A stretch of 38,604 nucleotides of DNA, from the NCBI GenBank assembly GCA_003427395.1, contig BFEA01000027.1:2922979-2961582 (forward strand), in the 5' to 3' direction. Below, piece by piece: positions 9,331-20,637 of the stretch (positions are counted from its first letter, which is position 1; the number at the start of each line of letters is the position of its first letter). A model generated the notes under the pieces. That model saw only the letters and a program-made list of their open reading frames with translations. It was not told the origin of the DNA and ran no database searches. Both the position numbers and the translations under genes were made by a program. Origin of the DNA: Chara braunii (taxonomy: Eukaryota > Streptophyta > Charophyceae > Charales > Characeae).

Positions 9331-12000
9331 TTGGACCACAAAGCAATAACTTTATCAAAATAAATTTATATGCACTAATCTCTTACTCTGACTCCCTTTT
9401 CCCCTGGGCCGTGATTCTTGTGCCATGATCCTACCGCGAAGGTAGTGCCTACTTGTACTCCATTCAATACTCGTAGGTACATGGTACAAGTTCCCCATAT
9501 GTCGGTGGCACCTAAGGCACCCACACAAAAAAGAGTTAACTTCAGTCTTTCCCCATATGAATGTATGAAAAAATGGTTACTCTTCTCCTCGCCCGAACAC
9601 ATTGTTCAGATCTCAGAAGTTGGGCTGGCTCCACCACGATACAACATGGTATTCCCCCGTTAAACGGTCCACTCTGGGTCAATAACAGAGTCGGCTCCTA
9701 AGGCAACGAACCCCTACCCCAAATGCTCATAAAGAGAAGAAATTTCAATCTCTCGGTGTAATTATTTTCCCTATACTTCCCATTGAGGTTTGACTTAGAC
9801 GAAATGAGAATAATATAGAGATGAATGAACTTAAGATTTCTTTGGATGGGTACAGAAAGAAAAGGTCAATCGGGATAAAACGGGATGTTCCTTGGGAAAA
9901 TCTCAAAGCCTTCTCTTATTTCTTCTTCTTCTTCCGAAAGTTCCTTTCTTTCGGCACCCAATAACCTTTTCATTTTTCAATGTGTTGTTCCTTATGACAC
10001 GCAGACAGGTATGAAGTCGAAGAGAGATAAACTTTTCCGTCATTTCCTTGAGCAAAGCATAATGCAACTCTCTTCCCACATACATCATTTACCTACCTGC
10101 ATAACAACAAAAGGAACAACCCAAAATCATACATATCACAACCGTGACCAAGTCAGCCCACCTTTCCCACATGCATGACTTCACACACTGTACTCTGCCT
10201 TTCCCTGAATTCAAAGCAAGGTCATGGAAGGTGTGGGTTCACACAGGTGTGCAAAAGGAACTGAGTCACAATTGATCTTGAGTGAAGTTGACGATGACTC
10301 ACTCAAGGAAGCCAAGTATTTCTCCAAAGAGAAGATCGACCGCACAACTCACAAGTTGTGGTCATCCACAAAATAATCCACGTCCTTTTCAAGTGTCACC
10401 ACGGACACACACGCCACTCATAAGAACTAAGCAAGATAGCCCTCGAGGAGAGTGCTCTCACTTACAGTCTTGAGTGGTCCACCACTACACTCTCAATGAC
10501 ACCTTGTCAACTGAGAATAATTTCATCTCAATTTCAAATCCAATCTCCTCCAATCACCATGCCAGATCACCAAATGACCACTTCAACACTCGTCTCAATC
10601 TCAACTCCCAACTCACATGGTCCCAAATTGGGTCCCAAGTGGTTCCACGCTGTCGCTGCACCATCAAATGATCATCCAAAAATAAAAATCTGGATGGTGG
10701 CACTCGTCCAAAAATAACAGCACCTCCGGCATCGATGTCGTAGTGCCAACACCTAAACGGCCACACCGCCAAATTCAGTGCTGCAAAAAATCAGCGTCGT
10801 AGTCATAGAATACCGTCGGCAAAACCACCAACCGCATTACGCAATTTCAATAGCACCTTCCCTCAAAACACTGCCGAATAAGCCAAGTCTCCGTTACTAC
10901 CTCCGTAAAATCCTGCTGCGTCGAAAAAAATTGGCAGCACCTTCTTCCAAAATTACGACAGTGCAGCCTCCTCACTCAATGCTACTTGCTACCACGTAGG
11001 CCGTCGGGCAGCACCTCCCCGTCGCGGGCCTCTTGCCGCACGGCAACAGCTCACATACCAGCCTACAACACAAGCTTAAAGGTGGGGCAAGAAGCTTCGA
11101 ACCTTTAGCTATGGATACCTCTCTCCTCCTCCAAGTGCTCCTGCAGACCTCTAGCTATTCGCCTCACTACACCAACAGCTAGCCAGCCAGCATCTACTCA
11201 AGTAGAATACCCCAACAGCATTGCCACAAGTGCGAGGCTGGGTGGAGAGCTGACTTTTATACTTGTTGGAGGAGGCTGCCCAGTAATTCTTACCTACGGT
11301 GCATTTACGGGCAAGCTGAGCCCTAGATCTGAGCTAGATCGATGACTCAGTGCTGCTAGCCTGGGCCTCACATTTAGTCATGCTGTTACTTTTAACTGCC
11401 TGTATTTTATTTTTATTCCTTTTACCCCAACTATCTCGTAATTTCACAAGATAGCTGACTTCCTGCCATTTTTAAAACATTTTTTATTTTCTCCTTCTGA
11501 CTATTCTTTGAAGAGATACATCTCTTCAAAGTTCGACGTACCCAACACATGTTTCATTGCAGGTACGTCCAGTACAAACTGAACTCAACCATTTTTCAAA
11601 ATGGTTGTTCAGTTCGCACTGCTCTGGCCTGAGTAGTAATACTCAGGCCTTAACATGTGCACCTAGCTATAAACGAGGCCACATTCACGGCCGTTTNNTT
11701 TTTTTTTTTTTTTTTTTTTCCTTCCCTCTCATTTCCCTGAAAGGGGCAACTCGTTCTTCAAAACGAGTTGCGTCCGCTTCCACTAAGTTATTTCACAGTG
11801 TCGAACTAGAGTCAAGCTCAACGGGGTCTTCTTCCGCAAGGCCCGAACCTGGCTCAGTTCAGGTGCCACGTTCGGGCTCTTCAAGCAGTCGATGCCCACT
11901 TTTGAGGCACCAACGGCCAGGTTGTAGACTTACCTGTTGGTCGTTGTGTTGCTCCCCTTACCAATGAAGGAGCCAGTTGTCACGTCACTAGGGAAGTCCC

Positions 12001-12008
<8 letters not shown>
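9331..12008. other. E-left interior, no gene seen
   Basis: This is the reverse complement of E-right 15963-18824 plus 24119-24484, minus the inserted X' and hAT-like element. Many short open frames exist on both strands, but indels between the arms break them. A TC-rich, poly-T tract with two unresolved bases lies at 11695-11720. The site at 9634-9637 is the empty target of X', and 9984-9991 is the empty target of the hAT-like element. Confidence 0.5.
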
Positions 12009-12087
<79 letters not shown>

Positions 12088-12097
12088 TGTGTGTGTG
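12009..12097 (+). repeat. (CT)n(TG)n compound microsatellite
   Basis: CT repeats run 12009-12084, followed by TG at 12086-12097. The allelic position in E-right is (CA)n then (GA)n at 15802-15963. There the CA part is far longer, showing independent expansion in the two LTRs. Confidence 0.9.
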
Positions 12098-12434
12098 CAC
12101 TCCGACAGTCACGACCGTTGCCAACGGTCAATGACTGTCGTGAATGCCGAAAGAGAGTGACGACCAAAGGCATAAACAACGTCACAAAAATATTCGTTCG
12201 CCCACCTGAAATCGATTCATTCGTTTTCGCAATCGGACACCACCTCAAAGCGTATGCAGAGAGTCCCTCGTGACTCAAACACAAGGCCCCAAGGCCTGCT
12301 CCCAAATGTAGCCGCACTTTTGCAACAAATCCACCCGATTTTGCTCATCCTATACTAACGTGACTGCCCGTTCGTCAAAAACGAACGGACACTTTACTAA
12401 TTTAACTATTAAAAAGAAAAAGAATTCAACAGAA

Positions 12435-12469
<35 letters not shown>

Positions 12470-12887
12470 AAAAATAAAAAAAAACAAGAAAACAAAAAAA
12501 AAAACTGAAGTTTAAAGAAAATGGTCGCTCGTTATTTCTGGGCGCTGTAAAGTGCTTTGGGGCCGAAATACCCCAGTCACTTCCTAGCGTGCCAAGTGGC
12601 GCTCCACCTTCACTTCAGTTTTAGTTTTTTTTTTTTTTTTAACTCGTCGGCTTTGTCAACGGTCTCTTCGCATCGTGGCAATCCCACGGCCTGTTGTGGT
12701 ACAGACTCGAGCTAGATCCCAACTGCGATCGCAAAATTTTTTTTGAAACTATTTCTCGATTTATGCGTGTCATCCTTGAGCAGGCACCGTGCAAATTTTG
12801 GCGCGGCTGTTTTCAGCCGCACGATCTCGAAGATCACACGATCGAAACTGGTCGCATCCAACCCCACGTTCTGGGCTGCTCCAAAAG
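12098..12887. other. E-left interior with poly-A/poly-T tracts
   Basis: Non-coding LTR sequence matching 15015-15800 on the opposite strand. It includes an A-rich tract (12420-12510, with a pure A run around 12439-12466) and a poly-T run near 12626-12640. No gene is supported. Confidence 0.5.
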
Positions 12888-12990
12888 GAGCTAGCCCAGT
12901 GGTGCAGTTTCTCAAATTCGATCACGGTATCCGCTGGTTGAGAGTCCTGCACTATATCCTATTGGGCTAGCTCCTATCACGACAGTGATA
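12888..12990 (-). other. Nested inverted repeats conserved in both E copies
   Basis: GAGCTAGCCCA (12888-12898) pairs with TGGGCTAGCTC (12963-12973), enclosing TGCAG...CTGCA. It is followed by the hairpin CCTATCAC/GTGATATG. The E-right counterpart is 14909-15014, where the second hairpin is perfect. Confidence 0.6.
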
Positions 12991-13559
12991 TGAGAAACTT
13001 TTCCATCTAAAGAGTTTGGCCCTATCGATATCCCTCCTGTCAGGACCTTGCAGGCCTTGCTTGCCGGAGGCCCTGCAGGTTTCGCTTGCTTGAGACTCAA
13101 AAGACCTCACTTGCTGACCCTGCTCCGTCGGTTGGCCGCGTGACCACGGATTGATTGGTCACCCAGCCGGGTAGGTTCCAGCATTAGCATGTTGCTCCCT
13201 TTCCGTGACCGGCATTCTATCGGTAGCCTGAGTGATCACCCATATCCGGCACAACCCTCTGTTAAGCCTACTTAGGCCCTGGATCGGGCGGCTACGACAT
13301 TATTTTAGGTAGAATAGGTCTAACTTTAGCGTTTCCACGTCCGGCTATCTCTGAGGCACTACTAGAAACCGCTAACTACTGTCATTACTATCGAACGTCA
13401 CCGGTGTCCGGACCAAGGTTCAGAAAAGCTATACTCTCATAATCATATTCAGCCTGAATGAACTTTTGCAAACGTCAGTCTCATCAAGTTTGTCTATTCA
13501 ACAAGCAAAAGTTGGATAATGCCCGACGTTCAAACCCCCAGTCAGGGTATTTGGGATCA
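12991..13559 (-). other. 5' part of E-left LTR, no gene seen
   Basis: Matches E-right 14345-14908 on the opposite strand. The palindromic start motif is shortened here: it reads CAAATACCC then TGACTGGGGG, with the second half of the palindrome lost. Confidence 0.5.
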
Positions 13560-14344
13560 TTAACTGTTGACTATTATCTGAGGTCGGACTAAGGGAGGAT
13601 GTAACTTTGGACTTTTTGGGAATTGCATTTAATTTGGGGCCTATGGTTCCATGTTTTGTAATAATTAATAATATCTACGACGTTTGTTCGTAGAAATTTT
13701 GTGATATTTTATGGATGGATTGAAAATCTTGTTTCGACTCCTAATTTTGAATGGTTGTTTATCACTTTTTGATGTAATAAGATGCAATACGATTGTATAA
13801 ATATTTTTGGACTGGAATGTTATGGAACCCTCTGTAAAAATGTATATTGTTACTTGATGTATTTTTTGGTGTAAAAGATTATAGGACAATGATATGTAAT
13901 TTGCATTATATGGCTTATAGGATAGCACCATGTGTTGTTCGCAAAGGCATGTACCGCGATTATTTATCATAGCCGAAGACTTTCGTAATGTCGTTAGTTA
14001 TCATGCTATGATGAGTCCTGATGAAGTGAGCTTCGTAAATGGTAGTGAGACTCACGCCGAAAACTTGTTCCTGGTCCATAGTGGGATGTTGTTACTTTTC
14101 TTTTTTAAGGAGGGTGGCTACACTTTCATTGAAAGAGAGGAAGGTGTTATTGTGGTTGTTGGAATCTTGCTTCTGGGGGTGACGATTGTCGCTCACCATG
14201 GGGAAAGGAGTGGTCACCTTGGCCTTGTGACGGGTGGGGTCACCTCGCCTCTATGGTCGGGTCTGGCTAGCCTAGGTCATAAAGAAGGGGTAGTTCAACC
14301 TTACAAGTAGGGGACTTGCGTCGTTCAATGGGGCCTGGGCATGT
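13560..14344. other. Single-copy spacer between the two head-to-head LTRs
   Basis: No part of this 785-bp AT-rich stretch resembles anything else in the window. It contains an open frame on the plus strand (13930-14310) with no recognisable domain, and I do not call it a gene. No polypurine tract or PBS abuts either LTR. It may be a remnant of the host target DNA. Confidence 0.5.
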
Positions 14345-14384
14345 TGTCGGGGCAAATACCTTGACAAGGGTATTTTGCTGGGGG
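14345..14384 (+). repeat. Palindromic LTR start motif (E-right)
   Basis: TGTCGGGG then CAAATACCTTGACAAGGGTATTTTG: the same start architecture as X, X' and Z. Confidence 0.65.
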
Positions 14385-14908
14385 GTTTAAATGTTGGACA
14401 CTGTCCGACTTTTTCTCGTTGAATTAAAAAACTTGATAAGACTGATGTTTGCAAAAGTTCATTCACGCTAAATATGATTATGAGAGTATAACTTTTCTGA
14501 ATCTTAGTCCGGGCACATGCGGGGTTCGATTGTAATGGCGGTAGTTGGTGGTTTCTTGTAGAGCCGCAGAGATAGCTGGACGTGGAAATGCTAATTTCGC
14601 TAAAGTTAGACCTATTCTACCTAAAATAATGTAGGCTAAACAGAGGGTTGTGTCGGATATGGGTGACCACTCAGGCTACCGATAGATAGCCGGCCACGGA
14701 AAGGGGTTGAGAGGCTAATGTTGGAGTCTACCCGGTTGGGTGATCAATTAAGTCGTGGTCACGCGGCGAACCGACGGGGCAGGGTCAACAAATGAGGCCT
14801 GTTAAGCCTCAAGCATGCGAAACCTGTAGGGCCTTAGGCAGACAGGGCCTGCAAGGTCTTGGAAGGAGGGATAGCGACAGGGCCAAGCTCTTCATATGAA
14901 AGAGTTGG
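14385..14908 (+). other. 5' part of E-right LTR, no gene seen
   Basis: Matches E-left 12991-13559 in reverse complement. No reading frame is conserved between the arms and no other feature is supported. Confidence 0.5.
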
Positions 14909-15014
14909 TCCTATCACTGTCGTGATAGGAGCTAGCCCAGTAGGATATAGTGCAGGACTCTCACCTAGCGGATACCGGTATCAAATTTGAGAAACTGCAC
15001 CATTGGGCTAGCTC
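14909..15014 (+). other. Nested hairpin region (E-right copy)
   Basis: A perfect 9-bp stem (TCCTATCAC, loop TGTC, GTGATAGGA at 14909-14930) overlaps a long-range inverted repeat GAGCTAGCCCA (14929-14939) / TGGGCTAGCTC (15004-15014). Inside that repeat are TGCAG/CTGCA and the palindrome GATACCGGTATC (14971-14982). All but the last are kept in E-left 12888-12990. Confidence 0.65.
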
Positions 15015-15108
15015 TTTTTGGAGCAGCCCGCAATGTGGGGTTGAACACGACCAGTTTTGGCTGTGCAATCTTCGAAATCTCGTGGCTGAAAACAGTCGCG
15101 CTAAGAGG

Positions 15109-15148
15109 TGCATGGTGCCTGGTGCATGGTGCCTGGTGCATGGTGCCT
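15109..15148 (+). repeat. 14-bp minisatellite (TGCATGGTGCCTGG), about 2.9 units
   Basis: Three near-perfect tandem units. E-left has a single unit at the corresponding place (near 12783), so this expansion is specific to E-right. Confidence 0.9.
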
Positions 15149-15801
15149 GCGCAAGGATGACACTCATAAATCGAGAAATAATCCAAATTTTATTTTTGCG
15201 ATCCCGGTTGGGATCGAGATTGAGTATGTATCTCAACAGGTCGTGGGATTGCCACGACGCGAAGAGACCTTTGGCAAAGTCAGCAGGGTAAAAAAAAAAA
15301 CCTGAACTGAAGGTGGAGCGCCACTTGGCACACTAGGCAGTGACTGGGGCATTTCAGTCTCGGAGCACTTCACAGCGCCCATAAATAACGGCCGGCCGTT
15401 TTCTTTAGAGGTAAGTTTGTTCGTTTTTTTCCTTTTTTTTTTTGGATTGTTTTTCTAAATTTGCTTTAGATTTTTTTTTTTTTTTTTTTAATAGTTAAAT
15501 TAGTAAAATGCCCTTCGTTTTTGACAAACTGGCAGTCACGTTAGTATAGGATGAGCAAAATCGAGCGGATCTGCTGCAAAAGTGCAACTACATTCAGGAG
15601 CAGACCTTGGGGCCTTAGGCTTGAGTCACGAGGGACTCTCTGCATACGCTTTGAGGTGGTGTCCAGTTTGGAAGACGGGCAAGTCGTTTTCTGGTGGTCG
15701 AACAAACATTTTTGCAACGTCATCCGGATCTTTAGTCGCCACTCTCTTTGGGCATTCACGACAGTCGCTGACCGCTGGCAACTGTCGCGACTGTCGGAGT
15801 G
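15149..15801 (+). other. E-right interior with poly-T tract
   Basis: Non-coding LTR sequence matching E-left 12098-12780 in reverse complement. It contains a poly-T run at 15471-15489. No gene is supported. Confidence 0.5.
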
Positions 15802-15817
15802 CACACACACACACACA

Positions 15818-15881
<64 letters not shown>

Positions 15882-15886
15882 NNNNN

Positions 15887-15963
<77 letters not shown>
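15802..15963 (+). repeat. (CA)n-N5-(GA)n compound microsatellite
   Basis: CA repeats run 15802-15881, five undetermined bases lie at 15882-15886, and GA repeats run 15887-15963. It is the counterpart of 12009-12097. The Ns mark an unresolved assembly junction, so the length is uncertain. Confidence 0.9.
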
Positions 15964-15966
<3 letters not shown>

Positions 15967-17950
15967 TGAACGGACTTACCTAATGGCATGATGGCTGGCT
16001 CCTTCATTGCTAAGGGGACCAACACAACGGCCAATAGGTAAGTCTACAACGTGGCCATTGGTGCCTCAGAAGTGGGCATCGGTTGCTTGAAGAGCCCAAA
16101 CGTTGCACCTGAACTGAGTCAGGTTCGGGCATATTGTGGAAGAAGACCTCGTTGAGCTTGACTCTAGTTCGACACTCTGAAATGACTTGGTGGAAGGGAA
16201 GGTAGCTTGTTTTGAAGAACGACCTGCCCCTTTCAGGGAAACGAGAGGGCAGAAAAAAAAAAGAAGGAAACGGTTGTGAATGTGGCCGCGTTTATAGCTA
16301 GGTGCACATGTTAAGGCCTGAGTATGACGACTCAGGCCAGAGCAGTGCAAATTGAACAGCCATTTTGGAAAATGGTTGAGTTCAGTTTGCACTAAAACAT
16401 GTTTTGGGTACGTTGAACTTTGAAGAGATGTATCTCTTTAAAGAATAGTCAGAAGAAGAAAAGGAAAAATGTTTTGAAAATGACAGGAAGCCAGCTATCT
16501 CGTGAAATTACGAGATAGTTGGGGTAAAAGAAAGAAAAATAAAATACAGGCAGTTAAAAGTAACATCCTAACTAAATGTGAGGCCCAGGCTGAGCCACAC
16601 TGAGTCATCGATCTGGCTCAGATCCAGGGCTCAGTTTGAGCCCGTGAATGCACGTGAGGTAAGAAGTGTTCGGCAGCCTCCTCCAACAAGTGTAAAAGTC
16701 AGCTCTTGACCCAACTGCCTCGCACTTGTGGAAATGTTGCTGGGGCATTCTACTTGAGTAGATGCCGGCTGGCTGGCTGCTGGTGTAGTGAGGCAAAGTG
16801 TTGGAGGTTTGCATGAGCACTTGGAGGGGGAGAGAGGCAGCCATAGCTAAAGGCTGGGAACTTTCCCCCCCACCTTTGTGCTTATGCTGTAGGATGGTGT
16901 ATGAGTTGTTGCCATGCAGCGAGAGGCTCACAACAGGGAGGTGTTGCATGACGGTCTGCGCTGTAGCAAGTAGCATTGAGTGAGGAGGTTGCGCTGCCGT
17001 AATTTTGGAAGAAGGTGCTTCCAAAATTTTTGTTGTGCAGAAGGATTTTACGGCGGAAGTGACGGAGACTTTGTGTATTCGGCAATGTTTTGAGGGAAGG
17101 TGCTGCCGAAATTGCGTAATGCGGTTGGTGGTTTTGCCGACGGTATTCTAGGACTACGGCGCTGATTTTTTGCGGCACGGTATTTGGTGGCGTGGCCGTT
17201 TGGGTGTTGGCACTACGACATTGACGCCGGAGGTGCTGTTATTTTTGGACGAGTGTCGTGATCCAGATTTTTATTTTTGGATGATCATTTGGTGGTGCGG
17301 CGGCAGCATGGAACCACTTGGGACCCAATTTGGGACCATGTGAGTTGGGAGTTGAGATTGAGACAAGTATTGACGTAGACATTTGGTGATCTGGCATGGT
17401 GATTGGAGGAGATGGATTTGGAATGGAGGTGGAATTATTCTCAGTGGACGAGGTGTTATTGAGAGTGTAGTGGTAGACCACTCAAAACTGTAAGTGAGAG
17501 CATCCTCCTCAAGAGCTATCTTGCTCAGTTCTTGTGAGTGGCGCGTGTGTCCGTGGTGACACTTGAAAAGTATGTTGATTATTTGGTGGACGGCCGCAAC
17601 TTGTGTGGCCGATCTTCTCTTGAGAGAAATACTTAGCTTTCTTGAGTGAGTCATCGTCAACTTCACCCAAGGTTCGTTGTGACTCAGTTCCCTTTGCACA
17701 CTTGTGTGAACCCACACCTTGCATGACCTTGCTTTGAATTCAGGGAAAGGTAGAGTAAAGTGCCCGACGTCATGCATGTGGGAAAGGTGGGCTGACTTGG
17801 CTGGGATATGTATGATTTTGGGTTATTCCTTTTGTTGTTATGCAGACGGGTAAAGTATGTGTGTAGGAAGAGAGTTGCATTATGCTTTGCTCAAGGAAAT
17901 GATGGAAAAGTTTCTCTCTCTTCAACTTCATACCTGTCTGCGTGTCATAA
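15964..17950 (+). other. E-right interior, no gene seen
   Basis: Reverse complement of E-left about 9990-12008, with many small indels. Open frames of up to about 170 codons on the minus strand are not preserved in E-left, so I treat them as chance. Confidence 0.5.
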
Positions 17951-17958
17951 GGAATAAC
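17951..17958. repeat. Left 8-bp target duplication (GGAATAAC)
   Basis: A perfect copy is present at 18472-18479. The empty site in E-left is GGAACAAC (complement of 9984-9991). Confidence 0.85.
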
Positions 17959-18045
17959 CTAGGTTACCAATCGTCCGAAGGCCGGACGTCTCCCCCAACC
18001 GTCCGGTAGGGGGGTTGGCCGGTATCCCGGACAACCACTTTTTGG

Positions 18046-18086
<41 letters not shown>

Positions 18087-18471
18087 ACAGTGTTGCGCAT
18101 GCCATAGAGACCCCCCATAAAAAAATTCAGAATTTTCTGAGCATTTGGTGATAGGGGGCTATTTGGGGGGGGAGGGGGGGTACGAGGGGTTTTGGTGGGG
18201 ATAGGAGGGGTATAGGTAGGGATTAGAAACTTTGAAGATTTTTATCTTTTTTTCTACTAACTCAAATGAGCCAAAATTTTGGTGGCATACACCTTATGCA
18301 AGGTAGAAGCCACATGAGTTTTTTCAAATTATTATTATTGTTTTTTTATTATTATTAATTTTTTTTTGCGCTAGGTCGGACAACCCTTGTCCGGTCCGAG
18401 ACCGTCCGACGTCCGACCAGACGTCAGGTCGGACAACCCAGGGGTCCCGGACGTCCGGCCAAACAACCTAG
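17959..18471. mobile_element. 513-bp hAT-like miniature transposon
   Basis: A 513-bp insertion in E-right that E-left lacks. It is flanked by perfect 8-bp duplications (GGAATAAC), the size typical of hAT elements. Its ends are inverted: CTAGGTT at 17959 and AACCTAG at 18465-18471, followed inward by a shared GGCCGGACGTC. Both subterminal regions are packed with GTCCGG/CCGGAC/GTCGGAC motifs, as expected for transposase-binding repeats. The middle is A/T-rich with a poly-A run (about 18051-18083). It has no coding capacity, so it must have been moved by a transposase encoded elsewhere. Assignment to hAT rests on duplication size and layout only. Confidence 0.8.
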
Positions 18472-18479
18472 GGAATAAC
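18472..18479. repeat. Right 8-bp target duplication (GGAATAAC)
   Basis: Identical to 17951-17958; E-right resumes after it. Confidence 0.85.
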
Positions 18480-18824
18480 ACATTAAAAAAGAAAAGGTTA
18501 TTGGGTGCCGAAAGAAATGAAATTTCAGATGAAGAAGAAGAAATAAGAGAAGGATTTGAGATTTTTTCAAGGAACATCTCGTTCTATCTCAAATAACCTT
18601 TTCTTTCTGTACCCGTTCAAAGAGATCTCAAGTTTATTCATCTCTATCTTATTCTCATTTCATCTAAGTCAAACCCCAATGGGAAGTATAGAGAAAATAA
18701 TTACACCTCGAGATTGAGACTTCTTCTTTTTAGGAATCATCTGCGGCAGGGGTTCGTTGCTTTAGGAGTTGGCCTTTTTATTGACCAGAGTGGATCGTTT
18801 AACGGGGGAATACCATGCTATATC

Positions 18825-18828
18825 GCGG
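18825..18828. repeat. Left target-site duplication of X' (GCGG)
   Basis: Repeated at 24115-24118. The uninterrupted E-left sequence reads GTGG here (complement of 9634-9637). Confidence 0.75.
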
Positions 18829-18863
18829 TGTCGGTGCGAATATCCTTACAAGGGTATCCGCCC
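18829..18863 (+). repeat. Palindromic LTR start motif (X')
   Basis: CGAATATCCTTACAAGGGTATCCG follows TGTCGGTG, with the palindrome slightly decayed relative to X. Confidence 0.65.
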
Positions 18864-20458
18864 TGGCCTTTGCGAGCGACAGAAGATAGTGTGGTTCAAA
18901 GTTAAGTATACTGCGCTAGGCGCGGCCGCGTCTGTAAATTACGTTGACTGGATGGTTGACTAGAATAGAGAGTGTGTGAGCGCGCAAACTTAAGGCGCAC
19001 GTGATTTTATTTATTGATGACTGAAGGGCCGGCGTGATCGCCGATCAAATTTTTATTTATTTATTTATTTTATTTAGGATTAATTAATATGGTAATTTTG
19101 ACTGGTGCGTCTGACCAAGACATGCGCGCGGGCGTGGAGACCAGCTTCGACAACGGCGAGACTTCTACATGATAAACGGGGGCGCGGCATCAAAGGCTGG
19201 TGGGGCGACGGCCCGGTTCTTGTTTTAGTTTCCGGGTTCCGCTTTTATTTTTGTCTTTCCTTATTATTTTTAGATTTAGGCCGGCGGGCTCGGTCCGGCT
19301 AGTACCCTGTTAGACTAACGAGGAATGGGCCTGAGTTCGGGTTCCTACGTATTCGAGATGCCGATGGAATTTTCTTTCCATCGCGCCCGGCCTGTAGCGC
19401 GGACCGAGGAGTTCAACTTGCATGCTAGCCGGTAGGTGACTGGCCCACGAAGCAGAGGGAAACCGAGTGGCGGGGAACTTCCTGCGGATGCGCTGCCCGC
19501 CAACCACAAGCTGCTGTGGGAGGCTTGGGTATGAGCATGCCATTCAAAGTCCGGAGACGGGGGGGGGGACACCGGGCGGAGATCCGCAGCGGTACAGGCT
19601 GCAACAAACTTCCCCACGAAACCCGCCCCTACCTCAGCCTCAAAAGTTCGCACTTGAATATTTGCCACTACCACAAAATCCGCACCGAGGCCCATGTCAC
19701 CGAGCCTCACACTACAGATCGCAGTGAGGCCTCGCCCCGATCCTGTGCTTTGCTATATGGGAAAGGAGTGTGGAGACTGGGCGTGGGGCGGGGCCAGGAG
19801 TACTAAGGAGCGAGCTCGCAGGGGCACCGCTGCGCAAACCGTCGTCGGACTCAGAGAAAACAACGAAAGAGTTAATCGGACTGTCGCTCGACAGAGAGCC
19901 GGAGCCGAGGTATTGTGTAGGAAGGTGGAAAGCGGTCGGACGGCGCTGTGGGACTTGCTGTACCGGGCGCTGCACGAACAGCAAGCGGGTGACAACAGAC
20001 AACAACGGGACAGGCGAAGACACGTAAGGAGGGGGAGTGAACCTAGGTAGGGAAGGGCGCCGGGTGCATCCGCGAGTAGGCAGCAAAAAGCGCAGAGGGT
20101 GGCGGACGCTAGCGGGGAAAAGGGAAACGAAACGGGGCAAGACCCTGCGGCAGGTGCATACGGAGCGAAGCGCAGTCAGGGAAAGGCAAGCAGATAGCGA
20201 AGGAGGCTGGGAGGGAGAAGAACGGACCCGGACGAAAAGGTGTACAAGGTGCATGCAAGTGGTGAACAGGCTATGGTTGAGGCAGGACGGGAGCTAAGAA
20301 GAGTGAAAGGTAGCAGGAGAGGAAAAAGGTGGGGCGTACAAAGGCAGCGCAGGGGGGGTGATGGAAAAGGCTGAATCTGGGCGCCGAATCGCACCGGATG
20401 CATGTGACGAGAAAAGGGGCGGAGTAGAAGAGGAGATAGAAGAAAAACGAAAAAACTC
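18864..20458 (+). other. X' left region, no gene seen
   Basis: GC-rich with an AT-rich stretch (19040-19095), parallel to X 1871-2890. Long open frames on both strands (for example 19712-20254 minus) are rich in R/S/P, as expected of GC-biased random sequence, and are not shared with X. Confidence 0.5.
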
Positions 20459-20482
20459 GCTCGATTCTTGACGGAATCGGGC
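20459..20482 (+). repeat. TTGA-loop hairpin, X' copy 1
   Basis: GCTCGATTC, loop TTGACG, GAATCGGGC: nine pairs including one G-T/U wobble. It is the same loop family as 2892-2921. Confidence 0.6.
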
Positions 20483-20637
20483 AAAATAAAGTTCATTTTT
20501 ATAGTTTTTGGTAGGGGCGAGTTAGATAGTAGCGTTAGTTTTTGTAGTAAGTTAGTAGATTAGTTGTTAGTGGAGAAAGGAGGTGCGCCGGGCTATGGCG
20601 GAGGTGAAGGAAGGGGAGAAGTGAAAAGTTAGATACC

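Larger units (their letters stand above)
127..13559 (-). mobile_element. E-left: giant LTR, minus strand, split by unit X
   Basis: Read on the minus strand this is an LTR-like unit. It starts at 13559 (TGATCCCAAATACCC) and ends at 127 (...GCTCGACA). It aligns collinearly with E-right (14345-26665) along its whole length once X (1836-8762) is removed, leaving about 6.5 kb. The correspondence is 127-1831 to 24995-26665, 8767-9637 to 24119-24990, and 9638-13559 to 14345-18824. No PBS follows the end at 127 and the flanks (ACGC at 123-126, TTAA at 13560-13563) do not match. It is therefore a solo or rearranged LTR rather than part of an intact element. It carries the same internal decayed gene as E-right. 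Divergence from E-right is visible throughout, so the two are separate old insertions and not a recent duplication. Confidence 0.75.

Noticed and set aside
123-13563. Target-site duplication for E-left
   Set aside because: ACGC on one side and TTAA on the other; no match with any small boundary shift I tried.
13995-14075. Hammerhead-ribozyme-like string CTGATGA...GTGAG...CTCAC...GAAA in the spacer
   Set aside because: The core words are present, but stem II has an A opposite GCC next to the core, and I could find neither a matching stem III nor a convincing NUH cleavage site with stem I. Probably chance.
15551-16034. Long open frames across (CA)n/(GA)n with unknown residues
   Set aside because: Produced by simple repeats and N bases; the E-left counterpart does not preserve them.
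17271-17777. 168-codon minus-strand open frame in E-right
   Set aside because: The corresponding E-left sequence (about 10200-10680) is broken by stops and indels in all frames, so there is no sign of coding selection.
9650-18812. A 9-kb foldback DNA transposon with 4-kb inverted arms
   Set aside because: The arms first looked like terminal inverted repeats, but the similarity runs on past X and X' to LTR-style ends and a PBS/gag, so two opposed LTRs explain it better.
19712-20254. 180-codon minus-strand open frame in X'
   Set aside because: Serine/arginine/proline-rich from GC-biased sequence; no counterpart frame in X and no domain.
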